A DNA stretch of 64,000 nucleotides, from assembly GCA_963730375.1 (NCBI GenBank), contig CAVSRJ010000001.1, positions 665,693 through 729,692 on the forward strand, read 5' to 3'. Below are positions 17,812 to 29,077 of this stretch, one piece after another. The notes below the pieces were generated by a model, which saw only the letters and a list, made by a program, of their open reading frames with translations, did not search any database and had not been told where the DNA came from. The DNA comes from UBA6224 sp963730375. GTDB lineage: Bacteria; Patescibacteriota; Saccharimonadia; Saccharimonadales; UBA4665. Position 1 is the first letter of the stretch; each line of letters starts with the position of its first letter. Position numbers and translations under genes: made by a program.

Positions 17812-18438
17812 ATGCCACACGCAAACAATTTTGAAATGCCATTAGATGTCGAGGTGAACCCTGGGCGAATGTCGAAAGAAATGTTTAGGGATATGCTTCC
17901 ATTTGTTAAGGACCTGCACGAAATGGCAGACCACAACGCGTATGCACAAGTGATGATCGGCAGCCCTCAACTTGCAAATCATTACGAGCGTGCTCGGCAA
18001 ATAATTGAATCAGTTGCAGGATACAACAGACCTCAGCCTGCATTGATCGCCTATACTGGTGGGTTAAGTGCGGGGAGGCTAGTACAGTGCGGCGTTTCTT
18101 CTCCAACTCGCTTTGCTGCGGTACCCAATATCTCGGAAGATGGTTTGACGTTAAACTTTAGTTTTTATGGTGATAGACGACTCGAGCATGAATTAGCAGA
18201 TGTGAAATTACCTGATGATGGCGAGGCTAAAGCCTCCTTTCTGCAGTTTTCAGCGCACCATACGTGGTTCCGCACGTTAGAAGTCGTGACCTATCCAGAG
18301 ACTGGTCTCCAACGAAGAGTTCTGGCTAGCAACATAATCGTCGGCGAGCGAGCAGTTAATGAATTTATGGATACACAACCAGCTATAGCGCAAAACGCAC
18401 TTGACCGCGTGATGCACCCGGTTGCAGTTAAGGCTTGA
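17812..18438 (+). CDS. Hypothetical protein, 208 aa
   Basis: No family recognised. It begins MPHANNFEMPLDVEVNPG, appears soluble, and has a Shine-Dalgarno-like AAGGAAA 7 nt before the ATG. It lies alone between clpP and rpoB with its own promoter. Confidence 0.6.
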   Translation: MPHANNFEMPLDVEVNPGRMSKEMFRDMLPFVKDLHEMADHNAYAQVMIGSPQLANHYERARQIIESVAGYNRPQPALIAYTGGLSAGRLVQCGVSSPTRFAAVPNISEDGLTLNFSFYGDRRLEHELADVKLPDDGEAKASFLQFSAHHTWFRTLEVVTYPETGLQRRVLASNIIVGERAVNEFMDTQPAIAQNALDRVMHPVAVKA

Positions 18439-18440
18439 CG

Positions 18441-18471
18441 TTGACAGATCTATCAGATACGATGGTATGTA
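18441..18471 (+). promoter_or_regulatory. rpoBC promoter and 200-nt leader
   Basis: TTGACA (18441-18446) with an extended -10 (TG-N-TATGTA, 18463-18471). The leader to the rpoB ATG at 18680 is about 200 nt and contains a GTGCGG...CCGCAC hairpin (near 18600-18624). rplJ-rplL, which often precede rpoB, are absent. Confidence 0.55.
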
Positions 18472-18679
18472 AGAAGTAGTGTAAGCTGAGCCGTGCTGTG
18501 TTTATTAAATCATTCCGGCACCAAACACGCTCGCTTAGGATCTTCGCGCGAAACAACCAAATTATCACCAACCAGTTAGCATACCGGTATTTGTAACATT
18601 GTGCGGTAACTTCGAAGACCGCACAGGGGCAGCTCCGGTGTGTTAGCGAATAAATCATAGGGGGCGTTGCTACCAACGT

Positions 18680-21600
18680 ATGGCAAATACTACGTCAGCA
18701 AAGAAAACCAACACCACCAACCGGATTTACTTTACGAGCAATGACAATGCGCTCGATCTGCCGAGTCTGGTTAGTCACCAAAATACATCATTTCAATGGT
18801 TCGTCGAAGAGGGTCTCAGTGAGCTGCTTGCTGAAATCAGCCCTATAGACGACTACACAGGTGCTAAGCTCTCGTTGACCTTCAAGGATTACCACTTTGA
18901 AGAGCCGAAGATGACTGAGCAAGATGCTCGCGAGAACAACATCAGTTTTGAAGCTCCGCTCAAGGCCAAGGTCGAACTGACCAACAAAGTCACCGGCGAA
19001 GTCAAGGAACAGGAAATCTACCTGGGTGATTACCCATGGATGACCGAGCGCGGTACATTTGTGATTAACGGTGCTGAGCGCGTCGTTGTATCGCAGCTGA
19101 TCCGCAGCGCCGGAGTATTCTTTACCGCTGACCCACACGGAGCAACCAGCCTATATGGTGCCAAAGTTATCCCAGGCCGTGGTGCGTGGCTGGAGTTTGA
19201 GACATCTGCCGCAGGCGCGATTTTCGTCAAGATTGACCGCAAGCGCAAGCTGCCAATAACAACTCTGCTTCGTGCCCTCGGCGTATCCGAGTCCGAGATG
19301 AAGGAAGCCTTCAAGCACGTTGACCAGGGCAAGCACAGCTATGTCCAGGCAACGCTCGAGAAAGACACCTCTCGCGGTCAGAACGACGCCCTCATTGAGG
19401 TATATCGACGACTCCGCCCAGGTGATCTGGCAACGGTCGACAACGCTCGTGGCCTTATCGAAAACATGTTCTACAACTTCAAGCGATTCGACTTTTCGCG
19501 CGTCGGTCGTTACAAAATCAACAAGCGCCTCGACCTCGATGTGCCAAACACGGTCGAAAACCGTGTTATGCGTATTGCCGACCTGATCGCTATCGTGGCG
19601 GAAATCATCCGACTCAACAACACGCAGGAACCAGCTGACGACATCGACAGCTTGGCAAACCGCCGCGTGAAGCTCGTAGGTGAATTAGTCCAGCGACAAT
19701 TCCGCATCGGTCTGCTGCGCATGGTTCGCAACACCCAAGACCGCATGAGTATGAGCGAGATCGAAACCGTCCAACCTGGTCAGCTGATCAATGCTCGCCC
19801 GGTTGTGGCTGCGGTACGCGAGTTCTTTGCTAGCTCTCAGCTATCACAATTCATGGACCAGATTAACCCATTGTCCGAGCTCGCTCACAAGCGACGTCTG
19901 AGCTCGATGGGTCCTGGTGGTTTGAGCCGTGAACGCGCTGGCTTTGAAGTCCGTGATGCTCACGCTACTCACTATGGTCGTATTTGTGCCGTCGAGACAC
20001 CAGAAGGTGCTAACATTGGTCTCGTCCTCAACCTGGCCAACTACGCTCGTGTCAACGAGTATGGCTTTGTTGAGACGCCATATCGAAAAGTCATCAACGC
20101 CGTTACTCCCAAGGACGCCGTTGGCCACATATGCCCGCGTCGACCTGGAAGACGAAAACGGCAAAGTGCTCGTCAAGGCAGGTGCCAAGATTAGCGCGGC
20201 AGATGCCGCCAAGCTCGCCAAGGTCACGAGCAAGGTCACCTGGCCAGTCAAGGCTCGTGTTACTGACGAAGTCGTCTACCTCGACGCATACGAAGAAGGT
20301 AACGCTGTCATCGCCGGCGCCGGTAACGAGCTGGACGAGCAGGGATACTTTGTCGACGATCGTGTCGGTGCTCGTTTCAACCTGAGCTCCGGCCAAGTTG
20401 ACAGCGACGACGTCACTCACGTTGACGCCGCGCTGAACCAGATTATCGGTAGCAGCGCCGGACTCATCCCGTTCATCGAAAAGAACTACGTCTACCGCTC
20501 TCTCATGGGTAGTAACCAGCAGCGTCAGGCAGTGCCACTATTGCAGCCACAGGCTCCAATTGTCGGTACCGGTCTAGAGGAAGTTGCCGCTCGCAACACT
20601 GGTCAGGTCACACTGGCACGAAGGTGCTGGTGAAGTTGTCAAGCGCGACTGGTGAGGAAGTTGTCGTTAAGTACAAGGACGGCACCGTCACTTACCAGCC
20701 GCAGCACTTCATCCGCAGCAACGAAGGCACCAGCATCAACCAAAACGTTGTTGTCCAGACTGGCGACAAGGTTAAGAAAGGTGATGTCCTGATCGAAGGA
20801 ATGTCTATCGAGGGCGGTGAGCTGGCACTCGGCAAAGACTTGCTGGCGGCATTCATGCCATGGGGTGGTTACAACTTCGAAGATGCTATCATCATTTCTC
20901 GCAAACTTGTCGAGGACGACACGCTGACCTCAATCCACATCGTTGACTTCATGATTGAAGTCCGCGAAACCAAGCTCGGCCCAGAAGTTGTTACCCGCGA
21001 CATTCCAAATGTATCAGAAGACACACTGCGTCACCTCGACGAAGACGGTATTGTCCGCATCGGTGCCGAAGTGCACCCAGGCGACATCCTGGTCGGAAAA
21101 ATTACACCAAAGGGTGAGCAAGAACTCAGCTCTGAAGAGCGTCTGCTGCGAGCCATCTTTGGTGAAAAAGCCAAGGAAGTTCGCGACACCTCACAGCGCA
21201 TGAGCAACGGCAAGCACGGTAAAGTTGTCGGCGTGAAAGTATTCAGCCGCGAGAACGGCCACGAACTGAAGGCCGGTGTGCTGATGCAGATCCAGGTCTT
21301 CGTCGCCCAGATGCGTAAGATTAGCGTTGGTGACAAACTCGGTGGCCGACACGGTAACAAGGGTGTTATCGCCCGAATCCTGCCTGTCGAGGACATGCCA
21401 TTCACAGAAGACGGAACTCCAATCGACATTATCTTGAACCCACTCGGTGTCCCATCACGTATGAACATCGGTCAGTTGTTCGAGACTCACCTTGGTATGG
21501 CTGCTCGTGCCCTCGGCATGAAGGTTGCCAGCCCATCATTCGATGGAGTGAGTGAAGAGAAAATTCACGAACTTCTCAAGGAAGCTGGCCTGCCCGAAGA

Positions 21601-22252
21601 CGGCAAGCAGCAGCTGTTTGACGGCCGAACTGGTGAAGCATTCAAGGAGCGAACTACCGTCGGTAGTATGTACATGATTAAGCTGAACCACATGGTTGCC
21701 GACAAGATTCACGCTCGTTCAACTGGTCCATACACCATGGTGACGCAACAGCCACTCGGTGGTAAGGCGCAGAATGGTGGACAGCGATTTGGAGAGATGG
21801 AGGTCTGGGCACTGGAAGCATATGGCGCAGCCTACACACTGCAAGAAATGCTGACGATCAAGTCTGACGATGTCTACGGACGTTCCAAGGCATACGAGTC
21901 CATCATCAAGAAGACCGCTATCGTTGGTCCAAAGATTCCAGAAAGCTTCAACGTCCTAGTCAAAGAGCTGCAAGGTCTCGGCCTGAAGGTCGACCTGGCA
22001 CAGCGCGACAATGTTGTTGACGCAGAAGAAGTATTGCAAGGCAACATCCGTGATGAGGCCGAGCACATTTCGACCGTAGAGGTTCCAGACGACGAGATTT
22101 CCAACGTGGACGTCACCGAGGAAGAACCAAGTGCAGATGAAGACTTTGAAGCCAACGAAGGCGCTGTCGAAGTGACCGAAGTCGAGGAAGACACGGTGCT
22201 CGTAACCGCTGACGATACAAATGTTACAGATGAAAATGAGGAGGAGGCCTAA
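18680..22252 (+). CDS. rpoB: RNA polymerase beta subunit (three 1-base insertions)
   Basis: A catalytic-core subunit of RNA polymerase. The conserved regions appear in order: the N-terminal protrusion (PSLVSHQNTSFQWFVEEGL), the rifampicin region (SQLSQFMDQINPLSELAHKRRLSSMGPGGLSRERAGFEVRD), AVETPEGANIGLVL, and the C-terminal switch and clamp (GGRHGNKGVIARI, GGQRFGEMEVWALEAYGAAYTLQEML). An acidic extension of about 70 residues ends the protein. The frame changes near 20126, and by two bases around 20620-20645; each fits a one-base insertion. Downstream rpoC starts in the overlap TAATG. Confidence 0.95.
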
Positions 22253-25200
22253 TGATGCGTCGCTATCAATCAGGTACAGACATCGCGGTATTTGACGCCG
22301 TTCGACTGGCCGTAGCTAGTGCCGGTGACATCCTAGACTGGAGTTACGGCGAAGTTACCAAGCCCGAAACTATTAACTACCGCACCCAAAAACCAGAGCG
22401 CGACGGATTGTTCTGTGAGCGTATTTTTGGCCCGGTCAAAGATATAAACCCGCACGACGCCAAGTACAAGGGTGTTCGATCGCGTGAAGCAGCCGTCGAT
22501 AAAAACGGTGAACTCGTGACCAAAACCATCGTTCGACGTGAGCGCATGGGTCACATTAGCTTGGCCGTGCCCGTTGCACACATCTGGTTCCTGCGTGGTA
22601 CGCCAAGTGCCATGGGACTTTTGCTTGGCATGACCGTCAAGAACCTGGAGCGGGTGGCCTACTTTGCCAGCTACATCATCAAGAGCGTCGACACCGAAGC
22701 TCGCGACAAGATGTTGGCCGACAAAGAAGCCGAGTTTGCCGCTGCCAAGGAAGCCATCAAGCTTCGCTACGAGAAAGAAGCCGAAGCAGAAGAGGCTAAC
22801 GTCAAGGCTTTGGCCGAGATGCAAACCAAAGAAATTGACGAACTCACCGAAGAGTTCGAGCTGTTCCGTAACCAAGTCACTGGTCTCGACAAGTTCTAAC
22901 TTGCTGAGCGAAACTGACTACCGTAACCTTCCGGACAATTTGCGCGAGCTTATCAGTGTCGGCATGGGTGGTGAAGCACTGCAAGACTTGCTGAAAGAAA
23001 TTGACCTCAAAGAGCTGATAGCGTCACTGACCGCCGAGGCCGAAGATGCCAAGGGTCAGCGCAAGAAGAAGCTGATGAAGCGCCTGCGCTTGCTCGAAAG
23101 CATGGATCGTGCCGGTATCAAGCCAAGCAGCATGTGTCTGAGCGTCTTGCCGGTCATTCCTCCGGATCTTCGTCCAATGGTGCAGTTGACCGGTGGCCGT
23201 TTCGCAACCAGCGACCTCAACGACCTCTATCGTCGTGTCATCAACCGTAACAACCGACTCAAGAAGTTGATGGACCTCAACGCTCCCGAAGTCATTCGCC
23301 GCAACGAGCAGCGCATGCTGCAAGAAGCCGTTGACGCACTCATCGACAACAACAGTGCCCGCAGTGGTCGCGCCGTAGCCGCTACCGGCCAGCGCCGCCG
23401 CCTGAAGAGCCTCAGTGACTTGCTAAAGGGTAAGCAGGGTCGTTTCCGTCAAAACCTCCTCGGTAAGCGTGTCGACTACTCTGGTCGTTCGGTTATCGTG
23501 GCTGGTCCTGACCTAAAGATTGACCAGTGTGGTCTGCCGAAGATGATGGCACTCGAGCTGTTCAAACCATTTGTCATCGGTGAGCTGATTGAGAACGAGC
23601 ACGCGCACAACATTCGTAGCGCCACTCGACTCATCGAGCTTGGCGAGACTGCCGTCTGGGATGCCCTGGACGAAGTCATTAAGGGCAAGTACGTCTTGCT
23701 CAACCGTGCGCCGTCACTCCACCGCCTCAGCATCCAGGCCTTTAAGCCAAAGCTGATTGAGGGTCGTGCAATCCAGTTGCATCCACTCGTCTGTAAGGGC
23801 TTTAACGCTGACTTCGACGGTGACCAGATGGCTGTTCACTTGCCATTGAGCGACAAGGCCCAGGCCGAAGCTCGTGACATCATGGCTGCAAACAAGAACT
23901 TGCTGAAACCTGCAGATGGTTCGCCAATCCTGCACATCGAGCAGGATATTGTGCTCGGCTGTTACTACCTGACGTACGACCGTCCTGTGTTCAAGGATCA
24001 GAAGCCAAAGGGCTTTGCCGACGTCAACGAAGCTTTGATGGCATTGGACGCCGGTAGCATCAAGCTACAGACGCCAATTCGCGTCAACTTCCGCGGCGAA
24101 CACCGCACAACTACCCTGGGACGCGTCCTATTCAACGAAACCTTCCCCGAAGATTTCCCATTCCAGGATGAGGCAATGACCAAGAAGCGTCTGCAAAAGG
24201 TTATGGCCGCTGTCTACGCGAAGTTTGGTCAGGAAAAAACTGCCGAAATCGCCGACCTATTGAAGGAAATTGGCTTCCGTTACGCAACCGACTCAGGTCT
24301 GTCCATCGGTATGGGTGACTTCGACAAGATTGAAGGTATGGAGCAAGTTGTTCAAGACGGTGAGGACCGCGCAGCTGCCATCTCAGAGCAGTACGAGCAA
24401 GGCTTCATCACCAACGAGGAGCGCTACCGCCTGACAGTCGAAAACTGGCTGAAGGTAGAGGCTAAGGTACAGGAAATGCTCGCCGAGCAAATGACTGACC
24501 GTGACACCAGTACGTCTATCGCGATTAACTCTGGTGCTCGTGGTAACATCTCACAGCTACGAAATGCTGTCGGTATGCTCGGCGTCCAGCAGGATGCCAG
24601 TGGTGCCACCATTGAGTTGCCGGTCAAATCTGGCTACATCGCTGGTCTCGAGCCGCTGGAATACTTCACCGGTACCCGTGGTACCCGCAAGGCGCTCATC
24701 GACATCGCACTGAAGACCGCTGATGCCGGCTACCTGACTCGTCGTCTGGTTGACGTATCGCAAGATGTCTTCACTATCGAAGACGAGGATGGCCTGGACC
24801 CAGGTTTTGCAATGTTCCGCGAGGACGCTGCAACCATCGGTGTTAGTTACGCATCACGCCTCGAGGGCCGCTTTGCTGCCGAGAACCTCAAGGGCTTCAT
24901 CAAGAAGGGTGAGCTCATTACCGCCGACATCGCTGAAGCGATTGATGCTGACGCAGACGTTGATGGGGTTAAGATCATGAGCGTCCTGAGCGCAACCAGC
25001 GTCAAGGGCACCCCTCGCAAGAGCTACGGCATCGACCCAGCCACAGGTAACTTGATCGCAATCCACCACCCAATTGGTGTCATTGCTGCCCAGAGTATCG
25101 GTGAGCCTGGTACTCAGCTGAGCCTCGACTCTAAGCACCGTTCCGGTGGTGCCCTCGCCGATGATACGGCACAGGGTCTGAGCCGTATCGAAGAGTTGTT

Positions 25201-26068
25201 CGAGGTCCGCGCGCCAAAGGGTCAGGCATACCTGACCGAAATCGCCGGTACCGTCAATCTCTACGAAGATGGTGACCACTACGTTGTCCAGGTCGCTGGC
25301 AAGGACGCCGAACCAGTCAATCTGACGCTTGGCAAACGCAATGCACACGTTGCTTCTGGCTCAGATGTTGCCGTAGGTGACGTCCTGGCAGCTAACGAAG
25401 ATGGCTCTGAGCCACTTGTAGCCAGTGTTGCCGGTAAGGCAGATGTCAGTGCCAAGAAGATTGTCATCACGCCAGCTGGCCAGTCGAGCGTTCGCTACGA
25501 AATCCCAGGATTTAAGCAGATGATGATAAAGGACGGTGACACTGTTGTTGCCGGCCAGCGTCTGACGAGCGGTTCTATCAACCTGCATGACCTCATGCGT
25601 CTGCAGGGTGTTGAATCTACTCAGCGCTACATCATGAGCGAAGTGCTTCGCATATTCGCCGGCCAGGGTCAGAACATCGCCGACAAGCACCTTGAAATCA
25701 TTGTGCACCAGATGTTCAGCCGTGTGCAGGTCGAAGAACCAGGTGACAGCGACTTTGTCACCGGTGACGTAGTCAGCAAGCTGGCCGTCGCTCGCGCGAA
25801 CGAAGAGCTCGCAGTAAAGGGCAAGGACGCCGTCGTTGCGAATCAGTTGCTGCTTGGTATAACCAAGGCCAGCCTGGCAACCGACTCCTTCTTGAGTGCT
25901 GCCTCCTTCCAGGACACCACGCGTGTGCTGATTGCCGCTGCTACCAGTGGTAAGGTCGACAACCTGTACGGCCTGAAGGAAAACGTCATCCTCGGACGCA
26001 AGATCCCAGTGGGGACTGGCGCCATCGTCGAAGACGAAGAGGAAGTCGCCGAAGCAGTCGCCGCCTAG
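22252..26068 (+). CDS. rpoC: RNA polymerase beta-prime subunit (one insertion), zinc-free
   Basis: Carries the catalytic magnesium-binding motif GFNADFDGDQMAVHLPLS near residue 520, the bridge/trigger region (GYLTRRLVDVSQDVF, IGVIAAQSIGEPGTQLSLDS) and the C-terminal domain (DFVTGDVVSKLAVARANEEL, AASFQDTTRVL). A single extra T near 22897 breaks the frame. Both standard zinc sites are missing: after CERIFGP the usual CxCG/CxxC residues are replaced (DINPHDAKYKGVRSREAAVD), and before IGVIAAQSIGEPG the usual four cysteines are absent. A lysine/glutamate-rich coiled-coil insert follows near residue 150. Confidence 0.95.
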
Positions 26069-26100
26069 TCGACAGTACGGAACGTCCAGCCGTACGACAC

Positions 26101-26128
26101 AAATCCCGCCTGAAATAGGGCGGGATTT
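26101..26128 (+). terminator. rpoBC terminator
   Basis: AAATCCCGCC, loop, GGCGGGATTT, then a short T/A stretch. A strong hairpin directly after rpoC. Confidence 0.8.
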
Positions 26129-26133
26129 GATAT

Positions 26134-26162
26134 TAGACATATATACACAAATGTATTATAGT
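26134..26162 (+). promoter_or_regulatory. Promoter deciding the start of the next gene
   Basis: TAGACA (26134-26139), a 17-nt spacer and TATAGT (26157-26162). The predicted transcription start falls on the ATG at 26170, which excludes the ATG at 26163. Confidence 0.7.
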
Positions 26163-26169
26163 ATGTCTG

Positions 26170-27433
26170 ATGAAAGAGTTGTTGCCTCCCGTAGAAGAAC
26201 CGGATGTACAAACACGTATTCAAAACTACCTCTATTATAAGTCCGAGGACGATACCAATGAACTGGCAGCTGAGTTCTATAATCCAGATATACCGCTGCC
26301 ACGCACTGTCGTTATGATATGTTGCTGCGCACACCGAAGTACAGTGGATTGTGCCGGCTCTGCGCGAATATGCAGCACAGCAGGATTGTGATCCATTCGC
26401 CGTCTGTCTGTGGCTAAATTATCCAATGGATGCAGATGCTAGCGATTCGTTCGATGCAGTAAAAGCTGCCCGTACCGAATTTCCTGACTTAGATTTACGC
26501 ATTAGTGGCATGTCGTATCAAGAGCCAACTATAGGACAAATCCGCAAAGACCTATGGGATTCCGTGCTGACACTGGCATACCACGAGGGTAACTTCGCGT
26601 CAGACAAACCCTCCGAGGATATCATAGGTATCAATCACGATATCGACACGGTACGCATCGACCAGCACTATATCAGAAATATTCAGCGCTATTACGAGCG
26701 GGCGGCTGCAAGTAGACTGCGCCAGCTTGGTATAGATGCCTCACTGCCAGTTCGCCACACACAGGTTCGACATGAGTATCCTGCAAAACGGTATCCAAAT
26801 ATTGCTAAAGGAGTGCTGCTTCAAGATTATTCAACGTATAGTGCGTATCCTAATGGTGCGTTCGAGGCCGGGACAGTCATACCCATGCTTCGATATGTGG
26901 AGCGAGGTGGTTTTGATCCAGAGGCGTTGGATTATGAAACTTCATTTGCGGGCGACATCATTGTCGGCATTCCACATACACGGCTCATAACGTCAGCTCG
27001 TAGATATGTTGACCGACTCGATGAACAAGGATTCGAGAACATCTGGAGTACGGGTTCATTTGGCGCAAACGACCGTTGCAGGACGACAGTTGATCGAGCG
27101 GATATCAGTCCGGGTCGTTTGGAGGATTTGCTGTTCGATGCGCTCGATTATCATGCCGATACGTACATCATCCCATCCCTGAACAAATACTATAATGACA
27201 ACCTGATGAACGAAGTAGTTATAACTGGAGGCTTATCGGATACTAGCATGCAAGCTGCTAGGGTTGCGGTACAGTCATTAGTCCAGACGAGTATACAACG
27301 AATGGCACGAGCCGCGAGTATGGTAATGCCAACAGATAGCGTGTACCCGACAGTAGTCGCCGAGTCTGTGCCGGAAGCCTACGACCGTACATTGGAAAGC
27401 TGGGCCAAGCTGGGGCTGGACATACGAGTCTAG
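26170..27433 (+). CDS. Putative glycosyltransferase-like protein (one insertion)
   Basis: About 420 residues after removing one extra T near 26321. The repaired sequence reads LPRTVVMICAAHTEVQWIVPALREYAA, a nucleotide-sugar-transferase-like first strand and helix. Further on, GQIRKDLWDSVLTLAYHEG and then INHDIDTVRID resemble the glycosyltransferase family 2 acceptor and DxD regions. The second half is a long orphan domain. Whether it acts on cell-surface glycans is unknown. The assignment rests on motif order only and is tentative. Confidence 0.45.
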
Positions 27434-27435
27434 GC

Positions 27436-27464
27436 TTGTAGCACCATGCCCCATCTGTTATAAT
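27436..27464 (+). promoter_or_regulatory. Promoter of the str operon
   Basis: TTGTAG (27436-27441), a 17-nt spacer and TATAAT (27459-27464). It leaves a leader of about 130 nt before rpsL. Confidence 0.75.
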
Positions 27465-27601
27465 GAGGACAACGTTATCAACTTCGAGCTTTCGCTGTGG
27501 CTAAACATCAGAGCGAAATGGCAGTAGGGAAGATGATTCTCAGGATTGATACGTGAGTAATTATGTAACGCCGTCATCGTACGGCAGAAAGAAGGTGTAT
27601 T

Positions 27602-28015
27602 TTGCCTACTATCAACCAGTTGGTGCGCAAAGGTCGCCAGGAAAAGGGCAAGAAGTCGAAGTCGCCGCACTTGCAGCGAGTCGTCAACACGCTCCAAACT
27701 ACTAACTACGAAAAGGCTTCGCCATTCAAGCGTGGTGTCTGTGTCAAGGTCACAACCAAGACGCCAAAGAAGCCAAACTCGGCACTGCGTAAAGTTGCTC
27801 GTGTTCGTTTGACCAATGGTCACGAAGTCTGGGCATACATCGGTGGTGAGGGTCACAACCTGCAGGAGCACGCCGCTGTGCTCGTACGTGGTGGACGCGT
27901 TAAGGACCTTCCTGGTGTGCGTTACCACATCGTACGAGGTGCACTCGACCTCCAGGGCGTCAGCGACCGCAAGCAGGGCCGCAGTAAGTACGGTGCCAAG
28001 AAGGAGAGCAAGTAA
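27602..28015 (+). CDS. rpsL: 30S ribosomal protein S12
   Basis: uS12, in the decoding centre of the small subunit. 137 residues: PTINQLVRKGR, then TTKTPKKPNSALRKVARVRL (with the lysines linked to streptomycin sensitivity) and GVRYHIVRGALDLQGV. The start codon is TTG at 27602, preceded by GAAGG; no ATG or GTG fits the conserved N-terminus. Its stop overlaps the rpsG ATG (TAATG). Confidence 0.96.
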   Translation: MPTINQLVRKGRQEKGKKSKSPHLQRVVNTLQTTNYEKASPFKRGVCVKVTTKTPKKPNSALRKVARVRLTNGHEVWAYIGGEGHNLQEHAAVLVRGGRVKDLPGVRYHIVRGALDLQGVSDRKQGRSKYGAKKESK

Positions 28016-28494
28016 TGCCACGTAAAGTAACCAAAGCACTTACTCGCCCAGTCGCACCAGACCGCGTCTATAACAACGAAATGGTCACTCGCCTGATTAA
28101 CCGCGTCATGCGCGACGGCAAAAAGCAAATCGCCGAACGCCTCGTCTACACTGGCATGCAAAAGGCCGCTGACAAGCTCAAGGTGCAGAACCCGCTCGAA
28201 GTCTTCGAGCAGGCGATGAAAAACGTCACTCCAGGCGTCGAGACACGTTCTCGCCGTGTCGGTGGTGCTAACTACCAGATTCCATTTGAGGTAAAGGGTC
28301 AGCGCCAAAAGCACTTGACCATGATGTGGTTCGTCGCCGCAGCCCGCGCCCGCAAGGGTATGAGCATGGCCGACCGCATCGCCCTAGAACTGGTTGACGC
28401 CTACAACGGCCAGGGTGCCGCAGTCAAGAAGCGTGAAGACACCCACAAGATGGCTGAAGCTAACCGCGCCTTCGCGCACTTCGCCCGAGGCTAA
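28015..28494 (+). CDS. rpsG: 30S ribosomal protein S7
   Basis: uS7, the primary binder of the 3' domain of 16S rRNA. 159 residues, full length, with RKVTKALTRPVAPD, VTPGVETRSRRVGGANYQIPFEV and a C-terminal KREDTHKMAEANRAFAHF. Translationally coupled to rpsL through TAATG. Confidence 0.96.
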   Translation: MPRKVTKALTRPVAPDRVYNNEMVTRLINRVMRDGKKQIAERLVYTGMQKAADKLKVQNPLEVFEQAMKNVTPGVETRSRRVGGANYQIPFEVKGQRQKHLTMMWFVAAARARKGMSMADRIALELVDAYNGQGAAVKKREDTHKMAEANRAFAHFARG

Positions 28495-28495
28495 A

Positions 28496-29038
28496 ATGTC
28501 TGAAGCTCAGTGCCCGCTCAGATTCGTATGTAAGCAGCCGGATAGTTGCGCAACTACGGGAATTGAGTTTGACACGCTAGACGGATACCCAGCAGATGTT
28601 GTAGATACACATGCCGTAGATGAAAAAGTCGGAGGGTACGTCGCACAGGAAGGCTTTATCAGTGAAGATAGATACTGGGATATTGCTAACTGGAACGAGG
28701 TATCAAACTCCTGGCCAATGCCTGTATGCGATGGGTCCGGCGCAAAGCGAAGATATGGTGACTATGGACCACTTGTTGATCCTCGAGACCGAGCCTGGCT
28801 TCGAAAACTCGGCATGGTTATACAAGGTACCACATGGGTAAATACACTAAAAAAAGCAGTTGAAGATCATCCAAACGCTCCATGGGTTGATACGTTCCAG
28901 GCAGAAATCAGTGCACATGACGAAAGGCAAGAGGCTGCTGTGCGAAGAAGCACTGAATACCAAATAGCAGAGCAAGCACCTGAAGCTTCACGCAGCGTGT
29001 TTCACAAGATCGCCAGAGCAGCAGGAATCGTAGATTAA
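28496..29038 (+). CDS. Hypothetical protein between rpsG and fusA
   Basis: 180 residues, no family recognised. The N-terminal third holds three cysteines (SEAQCPLRFVCKQPDSCATTG), possibly a small metal site or disulfides; the C-terminal third is helical and charged. It begins one base after the rpsG stop, inside an operon that in most bacteria continues straight to fusA, so it is probably co-transcribed with ribosomal genes. Confidence 0.6.
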   Translation: MSEAQCPLRFVCKQPDSCATTGIEFDTLDGYPADVVDTHAVDEKVGGYVAQEGFISEDRYWDIANWNEVSNSWPMPVCDGSGAKRRYGDYGPLVDPRDRAWLRKLGMVIQGTTWVNTLKKAVEDHPNAPWVDTFQAEISAHDERQEAAVRRSTEYQIAEQAPEASRSVFHKIARAAGIVD

Positions 29039-29077
29039 ATATTTGTAAATGAGTGATTGATAAAGGACAAGGAAACT

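Noticed and set aside
22252..22899. rpoC split into two real polypeptides
   Set aside because: Removing one T near 22897 gives an uninterrupted, fully conserved sequence; a natural split would be expected to have a start signal for the second part, which is not present.
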